NCBI RefSeq assembly: GCF_900129395.1
Contig: NZ_FQVP01000001.1
Location: 434,001 to 498,000 of the forward strand
DNA: 64,000 bases
Direction: 5' to 3'
Source of the DNA: Pseudosulfitobacter pseudonitzschiae
GTDB lineage: Bacteria > Pseudomonadota > Alphaproteobacteria > Rhodobacterales > Rhodobacteraceae
Shown: piece after piece, positions 45,948 to 53,847 of the stretch
Layout: each line of letters starts with the position of its first letter
How positions within the stretch are numbered: position 1 is the first letter of the stretch
The notes under the pieces: generated by a model
Told to the model about the DNA's origin: nothing
What the model saw: only the letters and a program-made list of their open reading frames with translations
Databases searched by the model: none
Translations under genes and position numbers: made by a program

Positions 45948-46952
45948 ATGAAGTTCTTTACAGCCGCAGCCGTGGCCTTGAGCCTGTCCGTTTCCGCCGG
46001 TGCCGTACAGGCCGCCTGTGACGACGGCGAAATCGTGATCAAGTTCAGCCACGTCACCAACACCGACAAACACCCCAAGGGCATTGCTGCCTCGCTGCTG
46101 GAACAGCGCGTCAACGACGAGATGAACGGCAAGGTGTGCATGGAAGTGTTCCCGAACTCCACACTTTACAACGACAACCAGGTGCTTGAGGCGATGCTGC
46201 AAGGCGACGTTCAGATGGCCGCACCGTCGCTGTCGAAGTTCGAGCAGTTCACCAAGCAATTCCGCATCTTCGATCTGCCCTTCATGTTCACCAACATCGA
46301 CGCGGTTGACCAGTTCCAGAACTCGGAAACCGGCCAGGCGATGAAAGAATCGATGACACGCCGCGGCCTGCTGGGCCTGGGTTTCTGGCACAACGGCATG
46401 AAACAGATGTCGGCCAACGTTCCGCTTATTGAACCCACCGACGCGAAGGGCCTGAAATTCCGGGTGCAGAACTCGGACGTGCTCAAGGCGCAAATGGCCG
46501 CCATGGGTGGTTCGCCCCAGCCGATGGCCTTTTCCGAAGTGTATGGCGCGCTGCAGACCGGCGTTGTGGACGGGCAGGAAAACAGCTGGTCGAACATCTA
46601 TGGCCAGAAGTTCTTTGAAGTGCAGGACGGTGTGACCGAAACCAACCACGGTGTTCTGGACTATATGCTGGTCACCTCGACCGACTTCTGGGACAGCCTG
46701 GACGATGACACGCGCACACAACTTGCGACCATCATCGACGAAGTCACCGCGACGCGGAACGCCGAGTCCACGCGTGTGAACGCAGAAGCCAAGCAGGCGA
46801 TTATCGATGCCGGTGGCGTCGTGCGCGAACTGACACCGGAACAGCGTCAGGCCTGGGTCGACGCGATGAAACCCGTCTGGGAAGAGTTCAAAGCTGACGT
46901 TGGTCAGGAAAACATCGACGCAGCACAGGCGATCAACGCCGCAATCAACTAA
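45948..46952 (+). CDS. dctP: TRAP transporter substrate-binding protein DctP
   Basis: This 334-residue periplasmic binding protein of the TRAP family has a signal peptide (about 1-23, ending VQA). It also has IKFSHVTNTDKHPKG, VCMEVFPNSTLYND, the family Arg motif region KGLKFRVQNSD and QTGVVDGQENSW. It captures C4-dicarboxylates or similar acids and delivers them to DctQM. GGGAGGAG precedes the ATG. It lies directly after dctBD and is followed by a hairpin that may raise its expression over dctQM. Confidence 0.94.
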   Translation: MKFFTAAAVALSLSVSAGAVQAACDDGEIVIKFSHVTNTDKHPKGIAASLLEQRVNDEMNGKVCMEVFPNSTLYNDNQVLEAMLQGDVQMAAPSLSKFEQFTKQFRIFDLPFMFTNIDAVDQFQNSETGQAMKESMTRRGLLGLGFWHNGMKQMSANVPLIEPTDAKGLKFRVQNSDVLKAQMAAMGGSPQPMAFSEVYGALQTGVVDGQENSWSNIYGQKFFEVQDGVTETNHGVLDYMLVTSTDFWDSLDDDTRTQLATIIDEVTATRNAESTRVNAEAKQAIIDAGGVVRELTPEQRQAWVDAMKPVWEEFKADVGQENIDAAQAINAAIN

Positions 46953-46967
46953 GCCTTCGCGGCTTGC

Positions 46968-47000
46968 GCGCCCGGCCCTTCGTAGAAAAAGGCCGGGCGC
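46968..47000. terminator. Attenuator-type hairpin between dctP and dctQ
   Basis: GCGCCCGGCC (46968-46977) pairs perfectly with GGCCGGGCGC (46991-47000); the loop holds the A-run and no T-tract follows. It probably protects dctP mRNA or attenuates read-through. Confidence 0.65.
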
Positions 47001-47029
47001 AGTCTTTCACACATCAGGGAGGGGCGGGC

Positions 47030-47719
47030 ATGGCACAAAGCTATGAACCCAAAACCACGCTGGGCCGCATCGTCAACGAGCTCGAAGAGACCGTGATCGC
47101 GCTGCTGCTGGCGGGTATGACGATCATTACGTTCATCAACGTGATCCTGCGCTATGGCTATAATACCGGCCTGATCTGGGGGCTGGAGATGGTGACCTTT
47201 CTCTTTGCCTGGCTGGTTCTGTTCGGGGTCAGCTATGCGGTCAAAACCACGTCGCACCTGGGTGTGGACGCGCTGATCAACCTGTTTTCCATGCCTGTAC
47301 GGCGCGTGATTGCGCTGGTGGCGGCAGCGATCTGCATAGCTTACGCGGTTCTGTTGTTGAAAGGCTCCTGGGACTATTGGGCGAACTTCGCCAACCTGCC
47401 GCAGACCACGGGCAGCGTGCTGCCCACGGGTTTCGAAGAGATGAAACGCTCGTCCTATCGGGGCTGGTACGAGGTCATCGACATTCCGTTTCCCGAATGG
47501 CTGCGATGGATCGAACCGATCATGAACGAGGGTGAGCACTACGAGAAGATCCCGCGTTTCATCCCTTATGCGATCCTGCCGTTCGGCATGGCACTGCTGT
47601 TGTTCCGGTTCATTCAGGCCGGCGTGCGCATCTGGACCGGCGAAGCCGAAAGCCTGATCGTCAGCCACGAGGCCGAAGACGATGTAGACGCGGTCGCCCA
47701 CATGAACCGCGAGGAATAA
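47030..47719 (+). CDS. dctQ: TRAP transporter small permease DctQ
   Basis: This 229-residue four-helix membrane subunit starts MAQSYEPKTTLG at 47030, with AGGGAGG upstream; an earlier start would overlap the hairpin. The first helices (VIALLLAGMTIITFINVILRY) and the WGLEMVTFLFAWLVLFGVSYAVK segment are typical. A long loop (about 130-185) between later helices is unusual for very small DctQ but seen in dicarboxylate systems. It pairs with DctM, which begins 3 bp after its stop. Confidence 0.92.
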   Translation: MAQSYEPKTTLGRIVNELEETVIALLLAGMTIITFINVILRYGYNTGLIWGLEMVTFLFAWLVLFGVSYAVKTTSHLGVDALINLFSMPVRRVIALVAAAICIAYAVLLLKGSWDYWANFANLPQTTGSVLPTGFEEMKRSSYRGWYEVIDIPFPEWLRWIEPIMNEGEHYEKIPRFIPYAILPFGMALLLFRFIQAGVRIWTGEAESLIVSHEAEDDVDAVAHMNREE

Positions 47720-47722
47720 GTC

Positions 47723-49102
47723 ATGGAAGTTGTTGTTCTTTTTGTCATGGTCATCGGCCTGATGCTGATCGGGGTGCCGATTGCCGTGTCGCTTGGCATG
47801 TCTTCGATCGTGTTCTTGCTGGTGCTGTCCGACACATCGCTGGCGTCCGTGGCCAACTCGCTGTTTCAGGCGATGGCGGGGCATTATACCTTGCTCGCTA
47901 TCCCGTTCTTCATCCTGGCCTCGATCTTCATGTCGACGGGGGGCGTGGCCAAGCGGATCATCCGGTTCTCCATTGCCATTGTCGGGCATTTTCCGGGCGG
48001 TCTGGCGATTGCAGGTGTCTTTGCCTGTATGATGTTCGCGGCCCTGTCCGGCTCCAGCCCGGCAACGGTTGTGGCCATCGGGTCCATCGTGATCGCCGGG
48101 ATGCGGCAGGTGGGCTATACCAAGGAATTCGCCGCCGGTGTCATCGCCAACGCGGGGACGCTGGGCATCCTGATCCCGCCCAGCATCGTGATGGTGGTTT
48201 ACGCCAGCGCCACGGACGTGTCGGTGGGGCGGATGTTCCTGGCGGGTGTCATTCCGGGCCTGATGGCGGGCACCATGCTGATGATCACCATCTATGCGAT
48301 GGCCGTGGTCAAGAAACTGCCCAAGGGCGAATGGCAGGGTTGGAACGAAGTGCTGAACTCGGGCCTGAGCGCGTCCGGTGGCCTGTTCCTGATCGTCATC
48401 ATCCTGGGCGGCATCTACGGCGGTATCTTCACCCCGACCGAGGCGGCGGCGGTGGCGGCGGTCTATGCGTTCCTTGTGGCCAGCTTTGTCTACCGCGACA
48501 TGGGACCGTTGCATTCCAAGGAAGAGGGGGTGGCGAACCACAGTCTGCTGACCAAACCCTGGGCGCTGCTGACCGTTTTCTGGCACCGCGATACGCGCGA
48601 TGCCTTCTTTGAAGCGGGCAAGCTGACGGTGACGCTGATGTTCATCATCGCCAACGCGCTGATCCTCAAACATGTGCTGACGGATGAGCAGATCCCCCAA
48701 CAGATCGCAGCGGCGATGCTGGACGCGGGGTTCAACTGGGTGGTGTTTCTGATCATCGTCAACGTGATCCTGTTGATCGGCGGTCAGTTCATGGAGCCCT
48801 CGGGCCTGTTGGTCATCGTCGCTCCGCTGGTGTTCCCGATTGCCATCGAACTGGGCATCGATCCGATCCATCTGGGCATCATCATGGTGGTGAACATGGA
48901 AATCGGGATGATCACGCCGCCCGTGGGTCTGAACCTGTTCGTGACCTCTGGCGTGGCAGGGATGCCGATGATGGCCGTGGTGCGCGCGGCGCTGCCGTTC
49001 CTGGCCGTGCTGTTCGTGTTCCTGATCATGGTGACCTATATTCCGGCGATTTCAACCTGGTTGCCCACGATGATGATGGGGCCGGAGATTATCACCAAAT
49101 AG
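47723..49102 (+). CDS. dctM: TRAP transporter large permease DctM
   Basis: This 459-residue, about 12-helix membrane subunit carries out Na+-driven substrate translocation. It has family motifs GVPIAVSLGMSS, ALSGSSPATVVAIGS, LGILIPPSIVMVVYA and the C-terminal GMITPPVGLNLFV. It completes DctPQM. A rho-independent terminator lies 43 bp after the stop. Confidence 0.95.
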   Translation: MEVVVLFVMVIGLMLIGVPIAVSLGMSSIVFLLVLSDTSLASVANSLFQAMAGHYTLLAIPFFILASIFMSTGGVAKRIIRFSIAIVGHFPGGLAIAGVFACMMFAALSGSSPATVVAIGSIVIAGMRQVGYTKEFAAGVIANAGTLGILIPPSIVMVVYASATDVSVGRMFLAGVIPGLMAGTMLMITIYAMAVVKKLPKGEWQGWNEVLNSGLSASGGLFLIVIILGGIYGGIFTPTEAAAVAAVYAFLVASFVYRDMGPLHSKEEGVANHSLLTKPWALLTVFWHRDTRDAFFEAGKLTVTLMFIIANALILKHVLTDEQIPQQIAAAMLDAGFNWVVFLIIVNVILLIGGQFMEPSGLLVIVAPLVFPIAIELGIDPIHLGIIMVVNMEIGMITPPVGLNLFVTSGVAGMPMMAVVRAALPFLAVLFVFLIMVTYIPAISTWLPTMMMGPEIITK

Positions 49103-49144
49103 TTTTTAATGAGTGTCGGGCCACCTTGTGACCCGGAGAGTAAG

Positions 49145-49172
49145 CCCCCGCAGGAAACTGCGGGGGTTGTTT
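49145..49172 (+). terminator. Terminator of the dct operon
   Basis: CCCCCGCAG (49145-49153), GAAA loop, CTGCGGGGG (49158-49166), then TTGTTTC. Confidence 0.88.
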
Positions 49173-49238
49173 CGTTTGTGCCTCTGGGGCGTCAGATTGG
49201 GGGTATACACGAGGCTATCCGCGCGGCTTTGGCTGTGC

Positions 49239-50156
49239 CTATGGCGCAGCGGGTCGCGTTTGCAGGTGCACGTAAGTCTCGGAAAACCGCTTTTCCATGT
49301 GATCGCCCGCGCGGATGACGTCCGCAGAGCCGATGGGGGCCACATTGGTGTCATGGGCGGGGTTGAAAAACAGCGGGACGGAAATGCGTTCGGCATCGGT
49401 GCCCACCACGCGGTGCGGTGTGGCCTGAACGCGGCCCTTGGTCCACATCTCCATCATCTCGCCAAAGTTGATGATGAATTCGCCCGGTGGCGCCTGCACC
49501 GGAATCCAGCCGCCACCGCGCTTGCGCACTTCAAGCCCCGGCGTGCCATCCGTGGCCAGCAGGGTCAGGCATCCATAGTCGGTGTGCGTGGCGATGCCGA
49601 AATCCTGCGCCGTCGCCCAGGCGGGCCGTTGCGGATAATAGTTGCCACGCAACAGCGCCATGGGCTTGTCGAACGCCGCATCAAAGTAATCGCGGGGCGC
49701 GTCAATCGCCTCGGCAATGCCGCGCAGCACTGTCATCGCGACGTTGCAAGCATCGCGGTAATAGGCCGTTATCACGGCTTGGAACGCTTCCGGCTGCGCG
49801 GGCCAGCGGTTCGGCGCATAGACCGACAGCGCTGCCAGTGGATCATCCGCGGGCAGGGCAAAGCCTGCGTCAAAGAATTGTTTGTAATCGGGGTTGGCGT
49901 CGGGATCGACCTGTTCGGACCCCGCCGCACCCCAGCCACGGTTCGATCCGGTGCGGGCCATGTCGACGTCACGCTTTTGCGCCTCGGGCAGGTGAAAAAA
50001 CGCGCGGTAGGTTTCGATCACCTCGCGCACGCGCGTCTCGGTCAGCGGGGTGTTGTGAACTGTGGCAAACCCGGTGCCCTGTGCCGCCTGCGACAAGGCT
50101 GCGATGGTGTCCGCGTCGCGTGCCGCGATCTTGGCCGCGTCCAGTCTGGGGATCAT
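49239..50156 (-). CDS. Isopenicillin N synthase-like 2-oxoglutarate/Fe(II) dioxygenase
   Basis: This 305-residue non-heme iron oxygenase has a DIOX_N-type N-terminus (MIPRLDAAKIAARDAD) and the catalytic domain with metal ligands THTDYGCLTLL (His-x-Asp) and ATPHRVV, plus the 2OG-binding RISVPLFFNP. The name reflects the family; the substrate is not predictable, and penicillin synthesis is not implied. AGGTGAAGG lies about 10 nt before the start at 50156. It is divergent from tpiA and otherwise isolated. Confidence 0.88.
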   Translation of the reverse strand: MIPRLDAAKIAARDADTIAALSQAAQGTGFATVHNTPLTETRVREVIETYRAFFHLPEAQKRDVDMARTGSNRGWGAAGSEQVDPDANPDYKQFFDAGFALPADDPLAALSVYAPNRWPAQPEAFQAVITAYYRDACNVAMTVLRGIAEAIDAPRDYFDAAFDKPMALLRGNYYPQRPAWATAQDFGIATHTDYGCLTLLATDGTPGLEVRKRGGGWIPVQAPPGEFIINFGEMMEMWTKGRVQATPHRVVGTDAERISVPLFFNPAHDTNVAPIGSADVIRAGDHMEKRFSETYVHLQTRPAAP

Positions 50157-50274
50157 GTCTGGTACCTTCACCTCATTGTGCGGGCCGCCGCCTTGCCCGC
50201 CAAACCCTACATTGCCCGCCCGGCACCGCAATGCTAAATCAGGGCAAAGCAATCCACAAACAGGCGGGACAAAG

Positions 50275-51027
50275 ATGCGGCGCAAGATGGCAGCAGGCAA
50301 CTGGAAGATGAACGGCAGCAGCGCCGCGCTCAGCGTGATCTCGGATCTCGCGGCGGCCCATGCCGACAACACCGACACTGACATCGTGATCTGCCCGCCT
50401 GCGCCCCTGTTGTTCCGCGCCAGCGAAATTGCACGCAGCAGTGCGGTGACCATCGGTGCACAGGACTGTCACAGCGAAACCGCAGGGGCGTTTACCGGCG
50501 ACATCGCGGCACCGATGATCGCGGATGCCGGTGCGACCCATGTGATCGTCGGCCATTCGGAACGCCGCGACGCCTATCGCGAAAGCAACAGCGATGTGCG
50601 GGCCAAGGCCAAGGCGGCCTGGGAGGCGGGGCTGGTTGCGATCCTGTGCATCGGAGAAAGCGCCGAGGACCGCGAGGCCGACAACACGCTGGATATCATC
50701 GCGGGGCAATTGTCGGGATCTGTGCCAAACGGCAGCACGGGCGACAATCTGGTGGTCGCTTACGAACCTGTCTGGGCCATCGGCACGGGTGCGGTCGCCA
50801 CCACCGCACAGATCGACGAGGTGCATGATTTCATCCGCGCCCGTCTGGTGCAGCGGTTTGGCGCAGAGGTCGGCAATGCAATCCGGTTGCTGTACGGCGG
50901 CTCGGTCAAACCGGGCAATGCCGTCGAGATTTTTCAATGCGACAACGTGGATGGCGCGCTCGTGGGAGGTGCCAGCCTGAAGGCACAGGATTTCACACCG
51001 ATTATCGAGGCGCTGATCGCAAGCTGA
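50275..51027 (+). CDS. tpiA: Triosephosphate isomerase
   Basis: It interconverts dihydroxyacetone phosphate and glyceraldehyde-3-phosphate. The 250-residue product (MRRKMAAGNWKMNG) has the substrate Lys in GNWKMNG, the catalytic His in VIVGHSERR, the catalytic Glu in AYEPVWAIGTG (loop 6), and GALVGGASL phosphate-binding. The start at 50275 fits the family; upstream in-frame ATGs lie in the divergent promoter. Located far from the gap cluster. Confidence 0.96.
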   Translation: MRRKMAAGNWKMNGSSAALSVISDLAAAHADNTDTDIVICPPAPLLFRASEIARSSAVTIGAQDCHSETAGAFTGDIAAPMIADAGATHVIVGHSERRDAYRESNSDVRAKAKAAWEAGLVAILCIGESAEDREADNTLDIIAGQLSGSVPNGSTGDNLVVAYEPVWAIGTGAVATTAQIDEVHDFIRARLVQRFGAEVGNAIRLLYGGSVKPGNAVEIFQCDNVDGALVGGASLKAQDFTPIIEALIAS

Positions 51028-51062
51028 GACCGTCGGCGCGAGCTGAGGATGCGGTTTAACCT

Positions 51063-51386
51063 CTACAGACGGGCAATCGCCTGCCGCGCCAGATCGGTCG
51101 CCTCGTCAGGATCATCCAGCGCACTGTCCGGCAGCTCCCAATAGGGCATCGCCGCTGGTTTTTGACCGGGCCGTTGGTAGGTCCAGCGCACCATGCCCAA
51201 CGCGTCGAACCGCGCCTGCATGTCGCCCGCACCCTTCAGCATCAGGCGGCCATCGGACATCAGCAGGGCAAAGATCTGGCCGTCGATGTAAAACCCCATG
51301 CCGCCGAACATGCGCCGCGTTGTCACCGGCCCCACGTCGCGCAAGAGGTCCAGCGCCATTTCAACGGCTTCACCGGACACGGCCAC
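51063..51386 (-). CDS. TfoX N-terminal domain protein
   Basis: This 107-residue single-domain TfoX/Sxy-like protein has the family pattern TRRMFGGMGFYIDGQIFALLM and the WTYQ...PYWELPD C-terminal half. In gammaproteobacteria Sxy regulates competence, but stand-alone TfoX_N proteins of this length are widespread and uncharacterised, so no competence role should be assumed. It follows the A-type Fe-S gene by 6 bp, so the two are probably co-transcribed. Confidence 0.87.
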   Translation of the reverse strand: MAVSGEAVEMALDLLRDVGPVTTRRMFGGMGFYIDGQIFALLMSDGRLMLKGAGDMQARFDALGMVRWTYQRPGQKPAAMPYWELPDSALDDPDEATDLARQAIARL

Positions 51387-51392
51387 GGGCGC

Positions 51393-51773
51393 TTAGCCCT
51401 TGATCAGATGTTCGGCCATTTCGGCGGGGTCCGCAAACTTGATCGACTCGCCGCAGCCGCAGGCTTCGGTCACGTTGGGATTGTTGAACTTAAAGCTCGA
51501 TTCCAGCAGCGAGGTTTCATAGTCGATCTCGGTGCCGAACAGGAACATCTGCGCCATCGGCGCAATCAGCACCCGCGCGCCGTCCTGTTCGACAGCTTCG
51601 TCGTTGGGGTCCTGTTCGTCCACATACTCCATGGTGTATTCCATGCCTGCACAGCCGCCTTTCTTGACGCCGATGCGCAGCCCCTTGTGACCGTCCGCTG
51701 CCATAAGCTTGGCAATCTGGGCGGCGGCGCGGGGGGTGATGGTGACGGCCTGCTTGCCGGGGATGGAAAACAT
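51393..51773 (-). CDS. A-type iron-sulfur carrier (IscA/SufA/HesB family)
   Basis: This 126-residue A-type carrier delivers Fe-S clusters to apoproteins. The three conserved cysteines are present: GGCAGMEY and the C-terminal ACGCGESI. ATG 51773 (MFSIPGKQAV) is preferred over an in-frame start 21 nt upstream, which adds residues not typical of the family. The N-terminal extension before VTITPRAA is slightly long. It is not next to other suf genes; the SufT-like gene is 5 kb away. Confidence 0.92.
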   Translation of the reverse strand: MFSIPGKQAVTITPRAAAQIAKLMAADGHKGLRIGVKKGGCAGMEYTMEYVDEQDPNDEAVEQDGARVLIAPMAQMFLFGTEIDYETSLLESSFKFNNPNVTEACGCGESIKFADPAEMAEHLIKG

Positions 51774-51824
51774 AAACAGAACTCCTTTGACCACAATGTA
51801 AGGGCGTCGTGCTGCAATCTCAAG

Positions 51825-52487
51825 CTATCGCAGCATTGCGATTATGCTTTGTGCGGCAAAGCCCCAGGCCAGCGCCCAGCCGAAGGATGCCAAAGTGCCG
51901 ATGATCACGTATTCGCTGGCCTTTTGATCGCGCGAGGCTGTCTCGAACCGCAGGATGGATTTGGCCGCGATCAGGAATCCGATGCCGGTTGGCTCGCCAA
52001 TCATCACCATCAGGTAGATCAGCGCGCGTTCCATCAACCCGATGATGCGGCCCGCGTTGTCCAGTCCTTCGATCTGTGCGGCGGCGCGCCAGGGGGCCAT
52101 CAACAGGCCAACGGCGGGACCACCCATCAGGGTGGCGGCAATCACGCCGCCCAGCATGACCGCGATGGGCGCGATTGTATGGGCATAGGCGCCCCAAAGG
52201 CCGTTGGCAAAAGCCCCTGGCATCCACAAAAGCACGGCAACGATCACCATCACATGGGCCGCTTGCGTGCCCAGATAGGACCACAGATGCACGGGCAACC
52301 GTTTCGCGGCCAAGGCCACGGCCGTGTGACCCAGGGCAGCAGCCGCTGCCATATGCGCAGCACCGCCCAGCGCCCCCCAACCCAGCGCAAAGACCACTGC
52401 GATGCGCAGGGCCAGCGGCGCGCGGGCAGGCAGCAGGTGAAAGGCCAGCAACCACGCCAGTATCAGGGCCAGGGCTGTCTCGGTCAT
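51825..52487 (-). CDS. DUF3307 family membrane protein
   Basis: This 220-residue integral membrane protein with about six helices belongs to the DUF3307 family (LILAWLLAFHLLP start, HLWSYLGTQAAHVMVI core). The C-terminal third has an ERALIYLMVMIGEPTGIGFLIAAKSILRF segment split by a polar turn, followed by SEYVIIGTLASF. Function is unknown. It lies 69 bp downstream of a satD-like gene on the same strand; DUF3307 and SatD genes are commonly neighbours. The gap between them holds two matching palindromes. Confidence 0.82.
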   Translation of the reverse strand: MTETALALILAWLLAFHLLPARAPLALRIAVVFALGWGALGGAAHMAAAAALGHTAVALAAKRLPVHLWSYLGTQAAHVMVIVAVLLWMPGAFANGLWGAYAHTIAPIAVMLGGVIAATLMGGPAVGLLMAPWRAAAQIEGLDNAGRIIGLMERALIYLMVMIGEPTGIGFLIAAKSILRFETASRDQKASEYVIIGTLASFGWALAWGFAAQSIIAMLR

Positions 52488-52498
52488 AGCGCAGAGAG

Positions 52499-52545
52499 GC
52501 AGCCGTTTTTGGCTGCTATTGCTATATGCAGCCGAATTTGACTGC
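52499..52545. promoter_or_regulatory. Two 18-bp palindromes between satD-like and DUF3307 genes
   Basis: Read on the minus strand the boxes are GCAGTCAAATTCGGCTGC (52545-52528) and GCAGCCAAAAACGGCTGC (52516-52499): 15 of 18 positions match, starts are 29 bp apart, and both have GCAG/CTGC arms. They lie just upstream of the DUF3307 start and are good candidates for operators of the SatD-like protein, which ends in a helix-turn-helix. Confidence 0.6.
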
Positions 52546-52556
52546 TTTTTAAGAAA

Positions 52557-53162
52557 TCAGCCATGTTCCAGCATCTCGCAAACTTCGATCAACGCGCGCA
52601 GGCCTGCGGCCTCTTGCAGGCTGTGAACGGTCTGGCGGCTGACGTCAAAGCGCGCGGCCAGCGTGTCCTGGGTCGGCGTCGGCAGCGCAAGCGACACCAG
52701 CGCGATCTGCGCCTGCCGCACGGTCCAGCGGCTGCTGATGTGATCGGCAAGGGGCAGGGCGGTTTGCAGCGCCACGGGGGCGGTATCTGTCGCCAGTCGC
52801 GCGGTGCGGGCCATATCGTCCAGCGCCCGGCCCGAGGCGACAAAGGCGGGGCCGTCGGCATCGGACAAATCCGCGCCCGTGACGGTTCCGTCACCCGTGG
52901 CCAGGCCGATGCGGGTGTCATGCCCCTTGCCTGTCATCCGCACGCCCGCGCGGAACACCAGTGCTGCACGCAAGGCAAAGGGCGCGGCACAGACCGCCTG
53001 CCAGCTGTCGCCGCGCGCACGGGTCAGACGGGGGGCCACGTCCTGCCATTCCGCCACGGCCGCCGCAGCGGCGTCCAGCCCGTCAAAGACCTGCGCCAGC
53101 CCGCCCTCGGGCAGGGCGGATGATTTCACGATGTCTCCGGTCAGAACGGCCAGTTGCGGCAT
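52557..53162 (-). CDS. SatD-like protein with C-terminal helix-turn-helix
   Basis: This 201-residue protein starts MPQLAVLTGDIVKSS, matching the SatD family (LxGDIxxSR-type start). It has an RGDSWQ core and a C-terminal HTH (LAARFDVSRQTVHSLQEA, about residues 166-183). SatD was named from a streptococcal acid-tolerance locus; molecular function is not settled, though the HTH implies DNA binding. It sits between a RES-domain gene (85 bp upstream) and a DUF3307 gene (69 bp downstream), all on one strand. Confidence 0.8.
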   Translation of the reverse strand: MPQLAVLTGDIVKSSALPEGGLAQVFDGLDAAAAAVAEWQDVAPRLTRARGDSWQAVCAAPFALRAALVFRAGVRMTGKGHDTRIGLATGDGTVTGADLSDADGPAFVASGRALDDMARTARLATDTAPVALQTALPLADHISSRWTVRQAQIALVSLALPTPTQDTLAARFDVSRQTVHSLQEAAGLRALIEVCEMLEHG

Positions 53163-53247
53163 TGGGCTTCCTCTTTGACGTCCAGTTGTGCGGGCAAATC
53201 CACGGCCTTGCAACTGTCCCGCAGGCGGGCGGGCTAAAAAAGGGATC

Positions 53248-53691
53248 TCAGGGGACGAACGGTGTGGCCGGACCGACCGCGCGCAGGCGGGTGGGGTCAA
53301 AGACCACGACATGCGACAGGTCGGGGCGCGACCGGGAAGAATAAAGCATGGCCTGGGCACCCGTGGCACGCGCGGCATCGGAAATGGCCCATGTGGGAGA
53401 GGGCTTGCCGCCCGCACGAATGTCCTGCCAGACGACCGATGCCGCGAGGTTGCCGCGTTCGTCGACGACATGCGGCGCTGTCAGCCACATCGGAACCAAT
53501 TCGCGTGGAACTGCATCGGTCAGATACCGCTGGATCGCAACCCGTGCACCCTCGGCGCTGAGCGAGGCATAGGCGGCGATCTGGCCGGAATGGTGGAACC
53601 GCCCCTCGGGCGCGCGTGCAGCCGTCGCCGGCGGCAGGCCACAAGGCAGGATACGCCACACGGGCAGGTCGAGGGGGATCAGACGTGTCAT
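53248..53691 (-). CDS. RES-domain protein (possible NAD+ phosphorylase toxin)
   Basis: This 147-residue protein has the RES pattern: EGRFHHSGQIAAYAS with the conserved Arg and Tyr, and LYSSRSRPDLSHVVVF with the conserved Ser. RES toxins degrade NAD+ and are normally paired with an upstream Xre/MbcA-type antitoxin. No such gene is upstream here, and the Glu usually found about nine residues after the YAS motif appears as Ala. It may be inactive, or controlled by another partner such as the SatD-like protein. ATG 53691 was chosen to match the family start. Confidence 0.78.
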   Translation of the reverse strand: MTRLIPLDLPVWRILPCGLPPATAARAPEGRFHHSGQIAAYASLSAEGARVAIQRYLTDAVPRELVPMWLTAPHVVDERGNLAASVVWQDIRAGGKPSPTWAISDAARATGAQAMLYSSRSRPDLSHVVVFDPTRLRAVGPATPFVP

Positions 53692-53792
53692 GCAGGCTTT
53701 ATAGCGCTGGGGTGAACGTGCGCCAGACTGTCCCTGCGGTGATATGGCAAAACAGGACAACGGGTTGGTGCTGCTTCGCACGCGATCTTCGA

Positions 53793-53822
53793 CAAAAAAG
53801 GCCGCCCCCGAAAGGACGGCCC
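53793..53822 (-). terminator. Terminator of the glycerophosphodiesterase gene
   Basis: GGCCGCC (53800-53806) pairs with the GGACGGCC side (53814-53821) with one mismatch; read on the minus strand the stem is followed by TTTTTTG. Confidence 0.75.
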
Positions 53823-53847
53823 GATCACCGCATAGGGTTGGGGGTAC

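Noticed and set aside
51063-51386. Competence regulator Sxy/TfoX
   Set aside because: Only the N-terminal TfoX domain is present and the gene sits beside an Fe-S carrier with no competence genes; stand-alone TfoX_N proteins are common and uncharacterised.
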